From: Pelobacter sp.
Lineage (GTDB): Bacteria > Desulfobacterota > Desulfuromonadia > Geobacterales > Pseudopelobacteraceae
DNA: 49,950 nucleotides
Direction: 5' to 3'
Assembly (NCBI GenBank): GCA_030824515.1
Contig: JAVBXN010000029.1
Location: 1 to 49,950 of the forward strand
Shown here: positions 15,833 to 25,109 of the stretch, piece by piece
Layout: every line of letters starts with the position of its first letter
Numbering within the stretch: position 1 is the stretch's first letter
Program-made: the position numbers and the translations under genes
The notes under the pieces: model-generated
What the model was told of the DNA's origin: nothing
What the model saw: only the letters and a program-made list of their open reading frames with translations
Database searches by the model: none

Positions 15833-17350
15833 ATGAAGATTTCACTATCGAACGGATCATATAAGACTTTCTGCGACATAATCAGCGCGTATCGAATGGC
15901 GGAAACCGTCACGCGGGCCGTCAGTCTGGGAATCTTCGAGACAGTCGGAAACCGGGGTTGTGCAGCGGAGGAGATCATTGCAGCAACCGGCATGCGGGCA
16001 GCGGAAGGAGAGCGCTTCCTGACGCTGCTGGTCAATGTGGGCCTCCTGGAGAAGTATGCCGATATCTACTGCCTCTCGCTCTTCTCCAGGAGATACCTGC
16101 TTAGCGGCAGCGAATCCGGACAGCTGCATGTGCTGGAGTTTGAGCCGCTGCTGATCGACAAATGGCGCACCCTCGACGCAATCCTGCAGCATGGCCAGGG
16201 GAGTTCGTTTCCCGACGACCAATCCCAGGCAGCCTACAGGAGCAGATTGAGCCTTTTCCAGAAGGCGATGCACGAAGCCGCGGTGATACGGGCAAAAGAG
16301 CTCTGGGACGCCCTCCCCGCCATGCCGGAAACAGGAATGATTCTCGACATCGGCGCCGGGGACGGCACCTACCTCAGGGAATTTACCGAGCGTTATCCCC
16401 GCTGGCAGGCGGTCGCCTGCGACCTGGAGGATGTGCTGACCGAGGTTACGGAACCGGGGATAAAGACACACGCCTGCAACCTGCTGGATCAACCGGATCT
16501 GGACCGCTTGGTCGCAAGTTACGCTGACAGCGCCTCGATAGTGCTGATGTCGAACCTGATCCACTGCTACAGCCCGGTGGAAAACGAGATGCTCCTTGGA
16601 AAGGTGGCCGGCATCCTGCGCCGGGACGGACTGCTGATCGTCCATGACTTCTTCAGCGACGGTAACGGATTCGGCGCAATTTACGATGCGCATATGCTGC
16701 TGAACACCTACAACGGCCGCGCCTACAGTTTTGACGACTCGATCCGGATGCTGAACGGCGCCGGATTCCTCCATACCGGCGTTATCGAACTGCAATCATA
16801 CTCGCACGCCATTCTGGCCGAAAGAGAGCCGTGCAAGACCATCGCTATTGACCCGCTTTTCGCGCTCAGGCAAAAAGCGCTGTCACTGGGCTTCTTCGAA
16901 GCAGCGCCAGTCAACCCGCAAGAGATTTCCATCGAAGCGTGGGTTGACGCCAAATGCCGCTACGGTTGCATGTTTTACGGCAAGAAATGGAGCTGTCCTC
17001 CGCACTCGATGGGAGCTGAAGGCTTCAGGGAGCTTCTGAGCTGCTATTCAAAAGCGATGGTTGTGGCGGGACAGCCACCATTGCGGCAATTTCAACACAG
17101 TCTGCTGGAATTGGAGAAGCATACTTTTCTGCAGGGATTCAAGAAAGCGCTGGTTTTTACCGGAGGACCCTGCAGCTGGTGTGAAAACTGCGCTGACGAG
17201 CGTTGCAGCTTCCCGGAGAAGCGCAGGCCGTCGCTGGAATCCTGCGGTTGCGACGTTTTCGCGCTGGCGCAAGCCTGCGGCATCCCGCTCAAGCCGATCG
17301 AAAACAGCGACGATTTTGTCCAGTATATCGGCCTGCTGCTGGTGGATTAA
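15833..17350 (+). CDS. O-methyltransferase-type SAM methyltransferase fused to DUF2284
   Basis: A 505-residue two-part protein. Residues about 12-340 resemble class I O-methyltransferases of the hydroxyneurosporene/plant COMT type: an N-terminal winged-helix dimerisation domain (CAAEEIIAATGMRAAEGERFL), the SAM-binding ILDIGAGDGTY (170-180), VACDLEDV, and a late LLIVHDFFSDG. Residues about 345-505 match DUF2284, a predicted metal-binding domain: CRYGCMFYGKKWSCPPHS (Cys 375, 379, 388), PCSWCENCADERC (447-458) and CGC (471-473). Eight or nine conserved Cys suggest an iron-sulfur or other metal centre. The ribosome binding site is weak. A radical SAM gene starts 36 bp downstream, so both may act in one modification pathway whose substrate is unknown. 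Confidence 0.85.
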   Translation: MKISLSNGSYKTFCDIISAYRMAETVTRAVSLGIFETVGNRGCAAEEIIAATGMRAAEGERFLTLLVNVGLLEKYADIYCLSLFSRRYLLSGSESGQLHVLEFEPLLIDKWRTLDAILQHGQGSSFPDDQSQAAYRSRLSLFQKAMHEAAVIRAKELWDALPAMPETGMILDIGAGDGTYLREFTERYPRWQAVACDLEDVLTEVTEPGIKTHACNLLDQPDLDRLVASYADSASIVLMSNLIHCYSPVENEMLLGKVAGILRRDGLLIVHDFFSDGNGFGAIYDAHMLLNTYNGRAYSFDDSIRMLNGAGFLHTGVIELQSYSHAILAEREPCKTIAIDPLFALRQKALSLGFFEAAPVNPQEISIEAWVDAKCRYGCMFYGKKWSCPPHSMGAEGFRELLSCYSKAMVVAGQPPLRQFQHSLLELEKHTFLQGFKKALVFTGGPCSWCENCADERCSFPEKRRPSLESCGCDVFALAQACGIPLKPIENSDDFVQYIGLLLVD

Positions 17351-17386
17351 TCACACCTTTTTATAGATCACAAAGGCTTTCCCCGC

Positions 17387-18892
17387 ATGAAGATTCTGAT
17401 AGTTGAAAACCCCAGACCGCTGACTTTGGAACATTACAACGACGTGGCCAACGCCCCGCTCTCGGCCAGCCTGAACAGCGGCTATGCCCTTGCGATTGCA
17501 GGCAGGGCCGGATGGGAGGGAGCATACCTTGACCTGAGCGACTGTCGGGATGATGAAGCCATGATGGCGGAAATGATCCTGGCGGAGCAGGCCGACATGA
17601 TCCTGATCCACTGGGTGTATGCTTGGGGCAACGAGCATGTTCAGCGAAATATTCTCCAGATTCTGGAAAAAGATCGGCGCGCGGCGATCGGCGCCTTCGG
17701 ACTGTTTCCGAGCTTTGCCTACCAACCCTTGTCGGACTTTGCCCCTCAACTGGATTTCATTCTTGTGGGAGAATTTGAAGCCACACTTGATGAACTGCTG
17801 TCCAATTACCCGGCAAAACGCACTATTGTCAGCATGCCCGGTCTTTACCGCTCCTGCAGCGAATTTGTCCGCCGGGAGCTAATTCCCGACCTGTCCAGTC
17901 TCCCTGTCCCGGACGATACCGGAACAAACTGTAAGTACCCGACCATGAATATCGCTATCGGACGGGGGTGTTACGGTGACTGCGGCTTCTGTTTCATCAA
18001 CCGGTATTACGGCTGCAGCAAACGGCGCGAGCGGAGCATCGCCTCATTTGCACATGAGCTGGAAAACCGCCTGAAGCGCAGACCAGTCAACAGCATATAT
18101 TTCGTAGATCCGACCTTCATCGGCCGCGATGAAAAGCAGACCGGCCGGGTATTGGAGATCAGCTCGATCCTGAAGTATAACGGCCTCCCCTTCGGATTTG
18201 AAACAAGGGTTGACACCATCGATCAAGAGCTGATCGGAAAACTTGCCGACAATGGCGCATCCAGCGTTTTTCTCGGCATCGAATCCGGTTGCGAGGCGAC
18301 CCTGAAGCGCATCAACAAGAGGATTTCGCGGGATCAGATCAAAGGAGCCGTACGGTCGGTCCAAAACAGCGGCATCTTCCTTTCGGTCGGATTCATCATG
18401 TTCGAACCGGATTCAACCATGTCGGAACTGGTTGAGAACTACGGGCTGCTGGAGGAGCTGGGGCTGCTTATGCATCACGACCAGACCGTTAACATGCTTT
18501 ATCACAGCCAGATCGTCCTGTACGGCTCCAGGGCCTGGTTCGGGTTCGCCGACCAAGGGCGGCTGATCCTGGACGAAAGGTTGCCGTTCGAGGCCGGATA
18601 CAGGTTTTTGCACGCCGATGTCGCCAGGGTATGCCATGCCATGAGAACTCTTTCGCGCGAGTATTTCCGGATGATGGACCGCCTGTACCGGACACAGGGC
18701 ATCGCCAGCAGCGATCAGTTTGCCTGCTGCCATGCCCGGACCCCGCCAGGAGTTGATGGAGACAAGCTCAACCGAACCCTGAAAGAAGCTTTTCAGGCTT
18801 TTCTCCGACAGGCCGGCATGCGAGACGTGAGACAATTCAACGCGTTGGAGCGGATGTTTCTGGATGAACTGAGGTCATGTTTTCAGCGTTAA
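17387..18892 (+). CDS. Radical SAM protein with B12-binding-like N-terminal region
   Basis: A 501-residue protein. The [4Fe-4S]/SAM motif is CYGDCGFC (Cys 195, 199, 202) in the setting IGRGC...; the following FETRVD and VFLGIESG strands are typical of the radical SAM barrel in Elp3-like B12-radical SAM enzymes. Residues 1-150 have the Rossmann-like layout of a cobalamin-binding domain (ADMILIHWVYAW, IGAFGLFPSF, LDFILVGEFEATLDELL), but the DxHxxG cobalamin ligand motif is absent, so binding would be His-off or lost. It is 36 bp downstream of the methyltransferase-DUF2284 fusion and probably in the same operon. The reaction could be methylation, ring formation or another radical step. Confidence 0.87.
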   Translation: MKILIVENPRPLTLEHYNDVANAPLSASLNSGYALAIAGRAGWEGAYLDLSDCRDDEAMMAEMILAEQADMILIHWVYAWGNEHVQRNILQILEKDRRAAIGAFGLFPSFAYQPLSDFAPQLDFILVGEFEATLDELLSNYPAKRTIVSMPGLYRSCSEFVRRELIPDLSSLPVPDDTGTNCKYPTMNIAIGRGCYGDCGFCFINRYYGCSKRRERSIASFAHELENRLKRRPVNSIYFVDPTFIGRDEKQTGRVLEISSILKYNGLPFGFETRVDTIDQELIGKLADNGASSVFLGIESGCEATLKRINKRISRDQIKGAVRSVQNSGIFLSVGFIMFEPDSTMSELVENYGLLEELGLLMHHDQTVNMLYHSQIVLYGSRAWFGFADQGRLILDERLPFEAGYRFLHADVARVCHAMRTLSREYFRMMDRLYRTQGIASSDQFACCHARTPPGVDGDKLNRTLKEAFQAFLRQAGMRDVRQFNALERMFLDELRSCFQR

Positions 18893-18998
18893 GCATTGGC
18901 CGGAATATACGGACAGATTGAATTTGCATTCTGCCATGCAGTGGTGTTAAAAGGTTCCACTTCGTATTTCAGATTTACAAAGACGCTGGGAGATAAAC

Positions 18999-19964
18999 AT
19001 GAAAATAAACACCTTAAAATCATTGACATTGTTGGCTGCCGTACTGTTTGTTTCGGTAACGGTGCTGGAGTCCGAAGCCCAGGCCAGGGTCGGAGGAGGT
19101 CGCTCCATTGGCAGCAGCGGGACACGCAGCTATTCCCGTTCGGCCAGCCCGACCCAGCCGACCGCGCCTCCCAGACAACAATCGGCCACCACCCCCAACC
19201 CCGGCTTTCAACAGCCGGCCGCGGGCGGTTTCATGCGCAGCATGGCCGGCGGCATCGTAGGCGGCATGCTGGGCGGCATGCTCTTCAGAAGCCTGGGTTT
19301 CAGCGGCATGGGCGGAGGCATGGGGGGCGGCGGTATCGGCCTTTTTGAAATCATCCTGATCGCCGGCATAGGCTACCTGATCTACCGTTTCGTCAAGAAA
19401 AAACGCGAGGAAAGCGCTAACAGCTCCTTCAACCAGCCTCTGTACCAGAGCGCTAATACCGCTCCCGGCGCAACACCACTCTACGGTGGCTACCAGGAGC
19501 CGGCACAGCAGAACGATGACGTAGAAACAGGACTGGGGCATATCCGCCAGTTCGACCAGACCTTCGACGAGGACCGCTTCAACGACCTGGTGATGGACAA
19601 CTTCTTCAAGATCCAGGGGGCCTGGATGAACCGCGACCTGTCACCGGTAGCCGGCATCCTGACCGACGAAATGCGGCACATCATGCAGCAGGATGTCGAG
19701 AAGCTTCTGCGAGACAAACAGATCAACAGGCTTGAAAACATCGCCGTCAGAAAGGTCGAGATTGCCGAGGCCTGGCAGGAGTCGGGGCAGGATTACATCA
19801 ATGCGCTGATCTATGCCAACCTGCTCGATTACACCACCGATGACAGCAGCGGCGCGGTCATCTCCGGCAGCAAGACCGACCCGGTCAAGTTCGAGGAGTA
19901 CTGGACCTTCACCAGGCCGGTCGGCAACAATCCCTGGAAATTGTCGGCAATCGACCAGAAGTAG
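18999..19964 (+). CDS. Tim44-like domain membrane protein
   Basis: A 321-residue protein. It has an N-terminal signal peptide or anchor (LTLLAAVLFVSVTVLESEAQA), a low-complexity Ser/Pro/Gln region, a Gly/Met-rich segment (about 80-110), a transmembrane helix (about 115-130, IILIAGIGYLIYRFV), a basic stop and a C-terminal Tim44-like globular domain from about residue 180. The last shows DRFNDLVMDNFFKIQGAW and an ending EYWTFTRP...WKLSAIDQ. This architecture is common in proteobacteria (TimA-like proteins); function is not established. GGGAG lies upstream of the ATG. Confidence 0.88.
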   Translation: MKINTLKSLTLLAAVLFVSVTVLESEAQARVGGGRSIGSSGTRSYSRSASPTQPTAPPRQQSATTPNPGFQQPAAGGFMRSMAGGIVGGMLGGMLFRSLGFSGMGGGMGGGGIGLFEIILIAGIGYLIYRFVKKKREESANSSFNQPLYQSANTAPGATPLYGGYQEPAQQNDDVETGLGHIRQFDQTFDEDRFNDLVMDNFFKIQGAWMNRDLSPVAGILTDEMRHIMQQDVEKLLRDKQINRLENIAVRKVEIAEAWQESGQDYINALIYANLLDYTTDDSSGAVISGSKTDPVKFEEYWTFTRPVGNNPWKLSAIDQK

Positions 19965-19986
19965 CTTGTATTAAACGGCTCAATAA

Positions 19987-20023
19987 TAAACGCCTCGTTT
20001 CCTGAGTGGATCCGGGGCGTTTA
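19987..20023. repeat. Inverted repeat before recB
   Basis: TAAACGCC (19987-19994) and GGCGTTTA (20016-20023) form an 8-bp perfect stem with a 21-base loop that can pair further (TCG with CGG region). It lies between the Tim44-domain gene and recB. A following T-run is lacking, so it is a weak terminator at best; an attenuating role for recB is possible. Confidence 0.45.
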
Positions 20024-20046
20024 CAATTCTGCCATGAGACCGCGCG

Positions 20047-23000
20047 ATGAAACCCCTTGACCTCAAAACCATCGACATTTCAGGGTTTAACCTGATTGAA
20101 GCCAGTGCCGGCACCGGCAAGACCTGGACCATCGCCGCCCTGTATATCCTGCTGCTGCTGGAAAAGGAGCTGCGCCCGGAACAGATCCTAGTTGTCACCT
20201 ACACCAAGGCCGCCACCGCCGAACTGCGTGACCGCATCCGGCGTCGCATCAGCCTGACCCTGGAGTTCTATGCCGGCGGACGCCCGGCATCCGCTGACGC
20301 GCTGGAACAGCTCCTGAGCCGGGAGCGCCCGCAGAATCCCGAACGGGCCCGGCTGCTCCTTACCAGGGCGCTCTATTCCTTTGACGATGCGGCCATTTTC
20401 ACGATTCACGGTTTCTGCCAGCGGGCCCTGCTTGAAAACGCCTTCGAGAGCGGTTCGCTTTTCGACAGCGAGATGGTCACCGATCAGAGCGCAATCGTCC
20501 AACAGGTTTGTGATGACTTCTGGAGGACACGGATACTGAACGAACCGGATGAATTCGTGGAACATCTGGTCGCCGGAAAATATACTCCCGAAAAACTCGC
20601 GATCCCTTTTACTGGCCACTATCAAAACCCGGATCTGAAAATAATGCCCGAGCGGCATGAGCACGAGCTGGCGCCGTTAATCGCCGAGCGCGACCGGCTG
20701 TTTGCCACCTTCAGCGAAATATGGAAAACCGGGTGGGGCACGATCCTGGAACAGATCGAAAGCGCCGGACTGCATCAGGGGAGCTACAGCCCCAAGCAGG
20801 TGGCCGCGGCCGCCGGAATAATCCACAGCTGGGTTCAAGGTGCAACCGCAAATCAGCCCTGCAGCAAGCTGGAATTCTTTTCGGCCGACCGGATCGCATC
20901 CAAAGTCACCAAGTCAACCAGACATGTTCCGGACCACACTTTTTTTACTGTCTGCCAGCAGATGTTCGAGGCTACGGAAACTCTGAAGGAGGTTTACCGT
21001 GACAGGCTGATCGCCTGCCGACTGGATCTCAAGAAGTGGCTTGAGAGGGAGCTGAAGCTCAGAAAGAACGTGCTAAACAAGCGCTGTTTCGATGACTTGC
21101 TGCTTGATCTTCATCTTGCTCTTGAAGCCGACACAGGTACTGCACTGGCGTCGCAACTGCGCGAACGATACCGGGCAGCGCTGATCGACGAGTTCCAGGA
21201 CACCGACCCGCTGCAATGGAACATCTTCAGGCGCATCGGAGCCGCGCAAGGGTATCCGCTGTTCCTGATCGGTGACCCGAAACAGGCCATTTACAGCTTT
21301 CGCGGAGCGGATGTCTTTGCCTATCTGAACGCCGGCAGCAATCTTGATGATGACAAGCGGCATACACTGGGCACCAATTTCCGCTCGACCCCGGCGCTCG
21401 TTACGGCTGTCAACCGGCTGTTCTCCAGCCACCCCGATCCGTTTCTCTGTGACGACATTCCCTTCAATCCGGTTACTTCCGGCCGTTCGGCAGCTGATTC
21501 GCTGCTGCGGGACGGCTTTCCCGATCCACAGCCGCTTCAAGCCTGGATCTACCCTCGTGACGATCAATCCAAAGTGGAGAGCAAACCGGCCGCGATCGAC
21601 AGGATCGTGCATGCCGTGGCCGGGGAAATCGCCGGACTGCTTGAACCGGGGCGTTTCGAACTCTCCATCGGCGGAGAGCCGAGAGCCTTGAATCCCGGTG
21701 ATATTGCAGTCCTGGTGAAAGCTCACAAGCAGGCCGATCGCATTCAGCAGGCGCTTCAGGAGCGCGGCATCCCCTCGGTTCAGCAGGGTGGCGCCACCAT
21801 ATTCAAGACGACGGAAGCGCTTGAACTGCTGCGCATCCTGCGGGCAGTCGCCGAACCGGGCCGGGAACGGCTGCTGCGTGAAGCGCTTCTGACAGGGATC
21901 ATCGGATTGACGGCCAACCAGGTGGCCGCTTTTGTGGATAGCTCCGGTGAAGATCCCGAATGGGAAGCCTGGCTGCTCCGCTTCCACGACCTGCATGCCG
22001 CCGCCGGCGGCGGTGTGGTTGCGGTAGTATCCCGCCTGCTGGGGATCTGCGGCGTACGCGGCCGGATCCTGTCGCGAGCCGGCGGTGAACGCTGCCTGAC
22101 CAACATCCTGCATTGCTGCGAACTCCTGCACCAGGCCGAACATGAACGGGGGACGAATCTTCCGGACTCGATCAACTGGCTGGAACGGCGTATTTCCGGG
22201 GATTACAGTGACGATGCCGCCCTGCTGCGGCTGGAAACCGATGATAACGCGGTGATAATTTCAACCATCCACACCAGCAAGGGGTTGCAATACCCGCTGG
22301 TGTTCGTCCCCTTTGCCTGGGATCCCCCCTCCGCCAGGAACGATCGGGTCATGTTCCACGACTCGGACGGAAAGCTGGTGCTGGATCTGGCCGAAGATGA
22401 AGCAAACCGGAAGCTTGCCGGGGAGGAGCGGGATGCCGAGGCGGCCCGCCTGCTGTACGTGGCCCTGACGCGGGCCGAATTCCGCTGCTACTTTGTCTGG
22501 GGCTGCATCAACGGTGCGATCGATTCTCCCTTGTTCAATCTGCTGCATCGTGGAAAGGTCAAAAAGGAAAACAAGGCCTTTGCTGCGCTTTCCGATAACG
22601 AAATCCTGGCACAGGCAGGTGAGCTGGCCGCCAATGGGAGTTACGGCATTTCAGTGGAATCGATGCCGCAGGAAACAAACGGGAGCATGTATCTGAACGA
22701 TATCGGGCGGCAGGAAACGTTGGCCTGCAGAACGCTCACCCACCCTCCCCGCGACGACTGGCGTGTCTCCAGTTTCAGCGCCATGATTTCCGGGACCGGG
22801 CACAGTTTCCAGCCCCATGACCGTGACAACCTTGCCGCCACTGCCGTCCCGGGGGATAACAGGCTACCGGAACCGCCGGCTGGAGGGCTTACCATCTTCG
22901 ATTTCCCGCGTGGCGCCAAGGCCGGTACCTGCCTGCACGAAATCTTCGAGCAGCTGGACTTTTGTTCGTTAAACAGTGACGATATTTCAAGGACCACCGG

Positions 23001-23625
23001 CTCCGTCCTCATGGCCAACGGCATTCAGGAATACTGGCTGCCGGCTGTCAGCGGCATGGTAGCCGATGTGGCTGCCGCGGGCATCATTTGGGACGATCCG
23101 GACTTCAACTTGTCTTGCCTGCGGGCCGGAAGCTGGCAGTGTGAAATGGAATTCTTCCTGCCGCTTGGTCAACTGGCGCCGGACACGATCAGAGCGCTGT
23201 TTGACGGGTTGCTGGAAGAGGATTCCTTCCGCGATTTCCACGCGATTCTCGACAATCTTTCGTTCCGGCGCAGCCGGGGCATGCTGCAGGGGTTCATCGA
23301 CCTGGTTTTCGAGCACGCCGGCCGCTACTACATCCTCGACTGGAAATCCAACTATCTCGGTCACCGGCCGGCCGATTACGGACAGGAACAGATGCGGGAA
23401 TCGATGGCGCGCAGCGCATATATCCTGCAGTACCATCTCTACACTCTGGCACTGGACCGGCTTCTGAAAATGCGCCTGCCGAACTACGACTTTGAAACCC
23501 ACTTCGGTGGCGCGGTATATGTTTATCTGCGGGGGGTGACCGGCGCTGGCACCCTGTCGGGAATATACCATGAACGGCCGACAGCGGAATTCGTGGCCAG
23601 GGCCAACCGGCTGCTGCTGGCATGA
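20047..23625 (+). CDS. recB: Exodeoxyribonuclease V beta chain (RecB)
   Basis: A 1192-residue helicase-nuclease. The Walker A EASAGTGKTW (residues 18-27) opens the UvrD/Rep-type helicase. Walker B is in ALIDEFQDTDPLQW, followed by IGDPKQAIYSFRGAD, the later STIHTSKGLQYPLVFVPF and LLYVALTRAEFRCY. The C-terminal nuclease domain is complete: HEIFEQLDF, GFIDLVF (near 1082) and YILDWKSN (Asp and Lys near 1098 and 1100). It should pair with RecC encoded at 8524-11763. In E. coli recC, ptrA, recB and recD are contiguous; here the two genes are far apart and no recD or ptrA is seen. Ribosome binding is weak. Confidence 0.96.
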   Translation: MKPLDLKTIDISGFNLIEASAGTGKTWTIAALYILLLLEKELRPEQILVVTYTKAATAELRDRIRRRISLTLEFYAGGRPASADALEQLLSRERPQNPERARLLLTRALYSFDDAAIFTIHGFCQRALLENAFESGSLFDSEMVTDQSAIVQQVCDDFWRTRILNEPDEFVEHLVAGKYTPEKLAIPFTGHYQNPDLKIMPERHEHELAPLIAERDRLFATFSEIWKTGWGTILEQIESAGLHQGSYSPKQVAAAAGIIHSWVQGATANQPCSKLEFFSADRIASKVTKSTRHVPDHTFFTVCQQMFEATETLKEVYRDRLIACRLDLKKWLERELKLRKNVLNKRCFDDLLLDLHLALEADTGTALASQLRERYRAALIDEFQDTDPLQWNIFRRIGAAQGYPLFLIGDPKQAIYSFRGADVFAYLNAGSNLDDDKRHTLGTNFRSTPALVTAVNRLFSSHPDPFLCDDIPFNPVTSGRSAADSLLRDGFPDPQPLQAWIYPRDDQSKVESKPAAIDRIVHAVAGEIAGLLEPGRFELSIGGEPRALNPGDIAVLVKAHKQADRIQQALQERGIPSVQQGGATIFKTTEALELLRILRAVAEPGRERLLREALLTGIIGLTANQVAAFVDSSGEDPEWEAWLLRFHDLHAAAGGGVVAVVSRLLGICGVRGRILSRAGGERCLTNILHCCELLHQAEHERGTNLPDSINWLERRISGDYSDDAALLRLETDDNAVIISTIHTSKGLQYPLVFVPFAWDPPSARNDRVMFHDSDGKLVLDLAEDEANRKLAGEERDAEAARLLYVALTRAEFRCYFVWGCINGAIDSPLFNLLHRGKVKKENKAFAALSDNEILAQAGELAANGSYGISVESMPQETNGSMYLNDIGRQETLACRTLTHPPRDDWRVSSFSAMISGTGHSFQPHDRDNLAATAVPGDNRLPEPPAGGLTIFDFPRGAKAGTCLHEIFEQLDFCSLNSDDISRTTGSVLMANGIQEYWLPAVSGMVADVAAAGIIWDDPDFNLSCLRAGSWQCEMEFFLPLGQLAPDTIRALFDGLLEEDSFRDFHAILDNLSFRRSRGMLQGFIDLVFEHAGRYYILDWKSNYLGHRPADYGQEQMRESMARSAYILQYHLYTLALDRLLKMRLPNYDFETHFGGAVYVYLRGVTGAGTLSGIYHERPTAEFVARANRLLLA

Positions 23626-23644
23626 GCATTATGATTTCCTTACT

Positions 23645-23672
23645 TTGACATCACCGTATTTACAAGTATACT
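23645..23672 (+). promoter_or_regulatory. Strong sigma-70 promoter
   Basis: A perfect -35 TTGACA (23645-23650), a 16-bp spacer and TATACT (23667-23672). It drives the secreted protein gene starting at 23723, with a leader of about 45 bases, and lies just after the recB stop. Confidence 0.7.
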
Positions 23673-23722
23673 GGCAGGAACTTTTCCAATCGAACTAAAA
23701 CCAACCGATCGAGAGGTCATTC

Positions 23723-24853
23723 ATGAGACAACAGGGATTCAAGGCATTGATCACGGCTTCATTTCTGACCGCCGCGCTGGTATCGACTTCTTTTGCAAAG
23801 CCGGTCTGTGTTGAAGTAAGCGGTGAAAGCGCAGTGATTGGCGGAGACATTCCCTCAGCCAAGGTAGAGGCGGTAAACCGGGCAAAATTCTCGGCCGTGG
23901 AACAGGTGGCGGGGGTCGATATCAAAAGCAAGACCGTTGTCGAAGATTCGGCGCTGCTGGATGATATGATCACGACCCAGACCCGCGGCGCGGTGAGCAG
24001 CTACCGGATTATCAGGGAAAGCCTGGAAGGGGACAGCGCCAGGGCGCTTGTCAACGTCTGTGTCGAACCGCTCAGCGCCAAATCTGCAATGTCGGCGCTG
24101 GCTCTGAATACAGCCATTTCCGTGTATCTGCCGGCCAAAAAACTGGTCAGGTACGACAATCTTGAATATGACGACGAGAATATCCTGGCCCAGGCGGTAA
24201 TCGGCAAACTGGCCGAAGGCGGATTCTCGGTACGCGACCTGGCCGAAACGCATTCGCTGAAGCTGAGGGATATCGATATGGCGCTGAAAGGTGGCGACCA
24301 GACATCGGTGCGCAGCCTGGTTTACCGCTACCTGACCAACTCGGTGTTGATGGGCAAGATCGAACCGACACTGTCGATGCGCAAGGGTTCCGACGCGGGC
24401 TATGGTATTTCAATGCCGTTCAATTCCGTCACCGCGCGACTCTCCTACCGCCTGATGACCAAGGATAACAACGGAAAGATGGTGGTTCTGTCCGCCGGCA
24501 GTGAGGAGGCCAAGGGCATGGCTCCAAGCCAGGACGATGCCTACGCCGAAGCGCTAAAGAACCTGTCCGAAAAATTCGTGCCGATCATTATCGACAAGAT
24601 TCACTCCCGTTTGAATGATATCGCCAGCAAGGTGACAATCGAGGTCGAAGGGGTCAAGGATCCCGCTGAAACATTTGATTTGCGCGACCAGATCCAGAAA
24701 GTAACCTGGGTTTCAAAGGTCGAGGAGAAGGGGATCGGAGAATTCCTGGTCAGTTATCCGGAAAATCCGATTTACCTGGCCAACGGACTGAGCCAGAAGG
24801 GCTTCAGGATTGTTTCCTACACCAGGGAGCTGATCAAAATCAGACGGCAGTAA
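23723..24853 (+). CDS. Secreted protein with FlgT/LPP20-like N-terminal domain
   Basis: A 376-residue exported protein. Residues 1-25 form a signal peptide with cleavage likely after SFA. The next 80 residues (AKVEAVNRAKFSAVEQVAGVDI, then SYRIIRESLEGDSARALVNVCVE) resemble the alpha/beta repeat of flagellar assembly protein T N-terminal and LPP20-type lipoproteins, where a helix of Arg/Ala-rich residues precedes a beta hairpin. No lipobox is present, so it is probably periplasmic. The rest is not recognised. No flagellar genes are near, so a flagellar role is not implied. GAGAGGT precedes the ATG. Confidence 0.7.
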   Translation: MRQQGFKALITASFLTAALVSTSFAKPVCVEVSGESAVIGGDIPSAKVEAVNRAKFSAVEQVAGVDIKSKTVVEDSALLDDMITTQTRGAVSSYRIIRESLEGDSARALVNVCVEPLSAKSAMSALALNTAISVYLPAKKLVRYDNLEYDDENILAQAVIGKLAEGGFSVRDLAETHSLKLRDIDMALKGGDQTSVRSLVYRYLTNSVLMGKIEPTLSMRKGSDAGYGISMPFNSVTARLSYRLMTKDNNGKMVVLSAGSEEAKGMAPSQDDAYAEALKNLSEKFVPIIIDKIHSRLNDIASKVTIEVEGVKDPAETFDLRDQIQKVTWVSKVEEKGIGEFLVSYPENPIYLANGLSQKGFRIVSYTRELIKIRRQ

Positions 24854-24939
24854 ACATCGCTGTCGCCAGCACCAGAGACATCAGACTAACTACTTCTGCC
24901 AGTGGCTGAACCGTAAACTTTGCACACTTCGAATCTCTC

Positions 24940-24964
24940 ACCGGATCTGGACTTAAGATCCGGT
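24940..24964. terminator. Hairpin, possible terminator
   Basis: ACCGGATC/GATCCGGT, an 8-bp perfect stem with a 9-base loop, about 85 bp after the preceding stop. There is no clear T-run on either strand, so termination is uncertain. The rest of the 256-bp gap to the next gene is A+T-rich and shows nothing I can name. Confidence 0.4.
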
Positions 24965-25109
24965 TCGGGGGCCTTTCAAGTGGTAACTGGTTATAAAATA
25001 TGACTTGTATTTTTTTAGATTTGACTGCATCCTGCCTGATGAATATTTTTCATGAGTAACTCAACCATCTTTTTCAAACCACACCCGATGCTATCAGGAG
25101 AAACGCTGC

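Noticed and set aside
24854..25109. GEMM-type riboswitch before the lipoprotein gene
   Set aside because: The hairpin at 24940-24964 lacks the conserved cores of c-di-GMP or cGAMP riboswitches that I would expect by eye.
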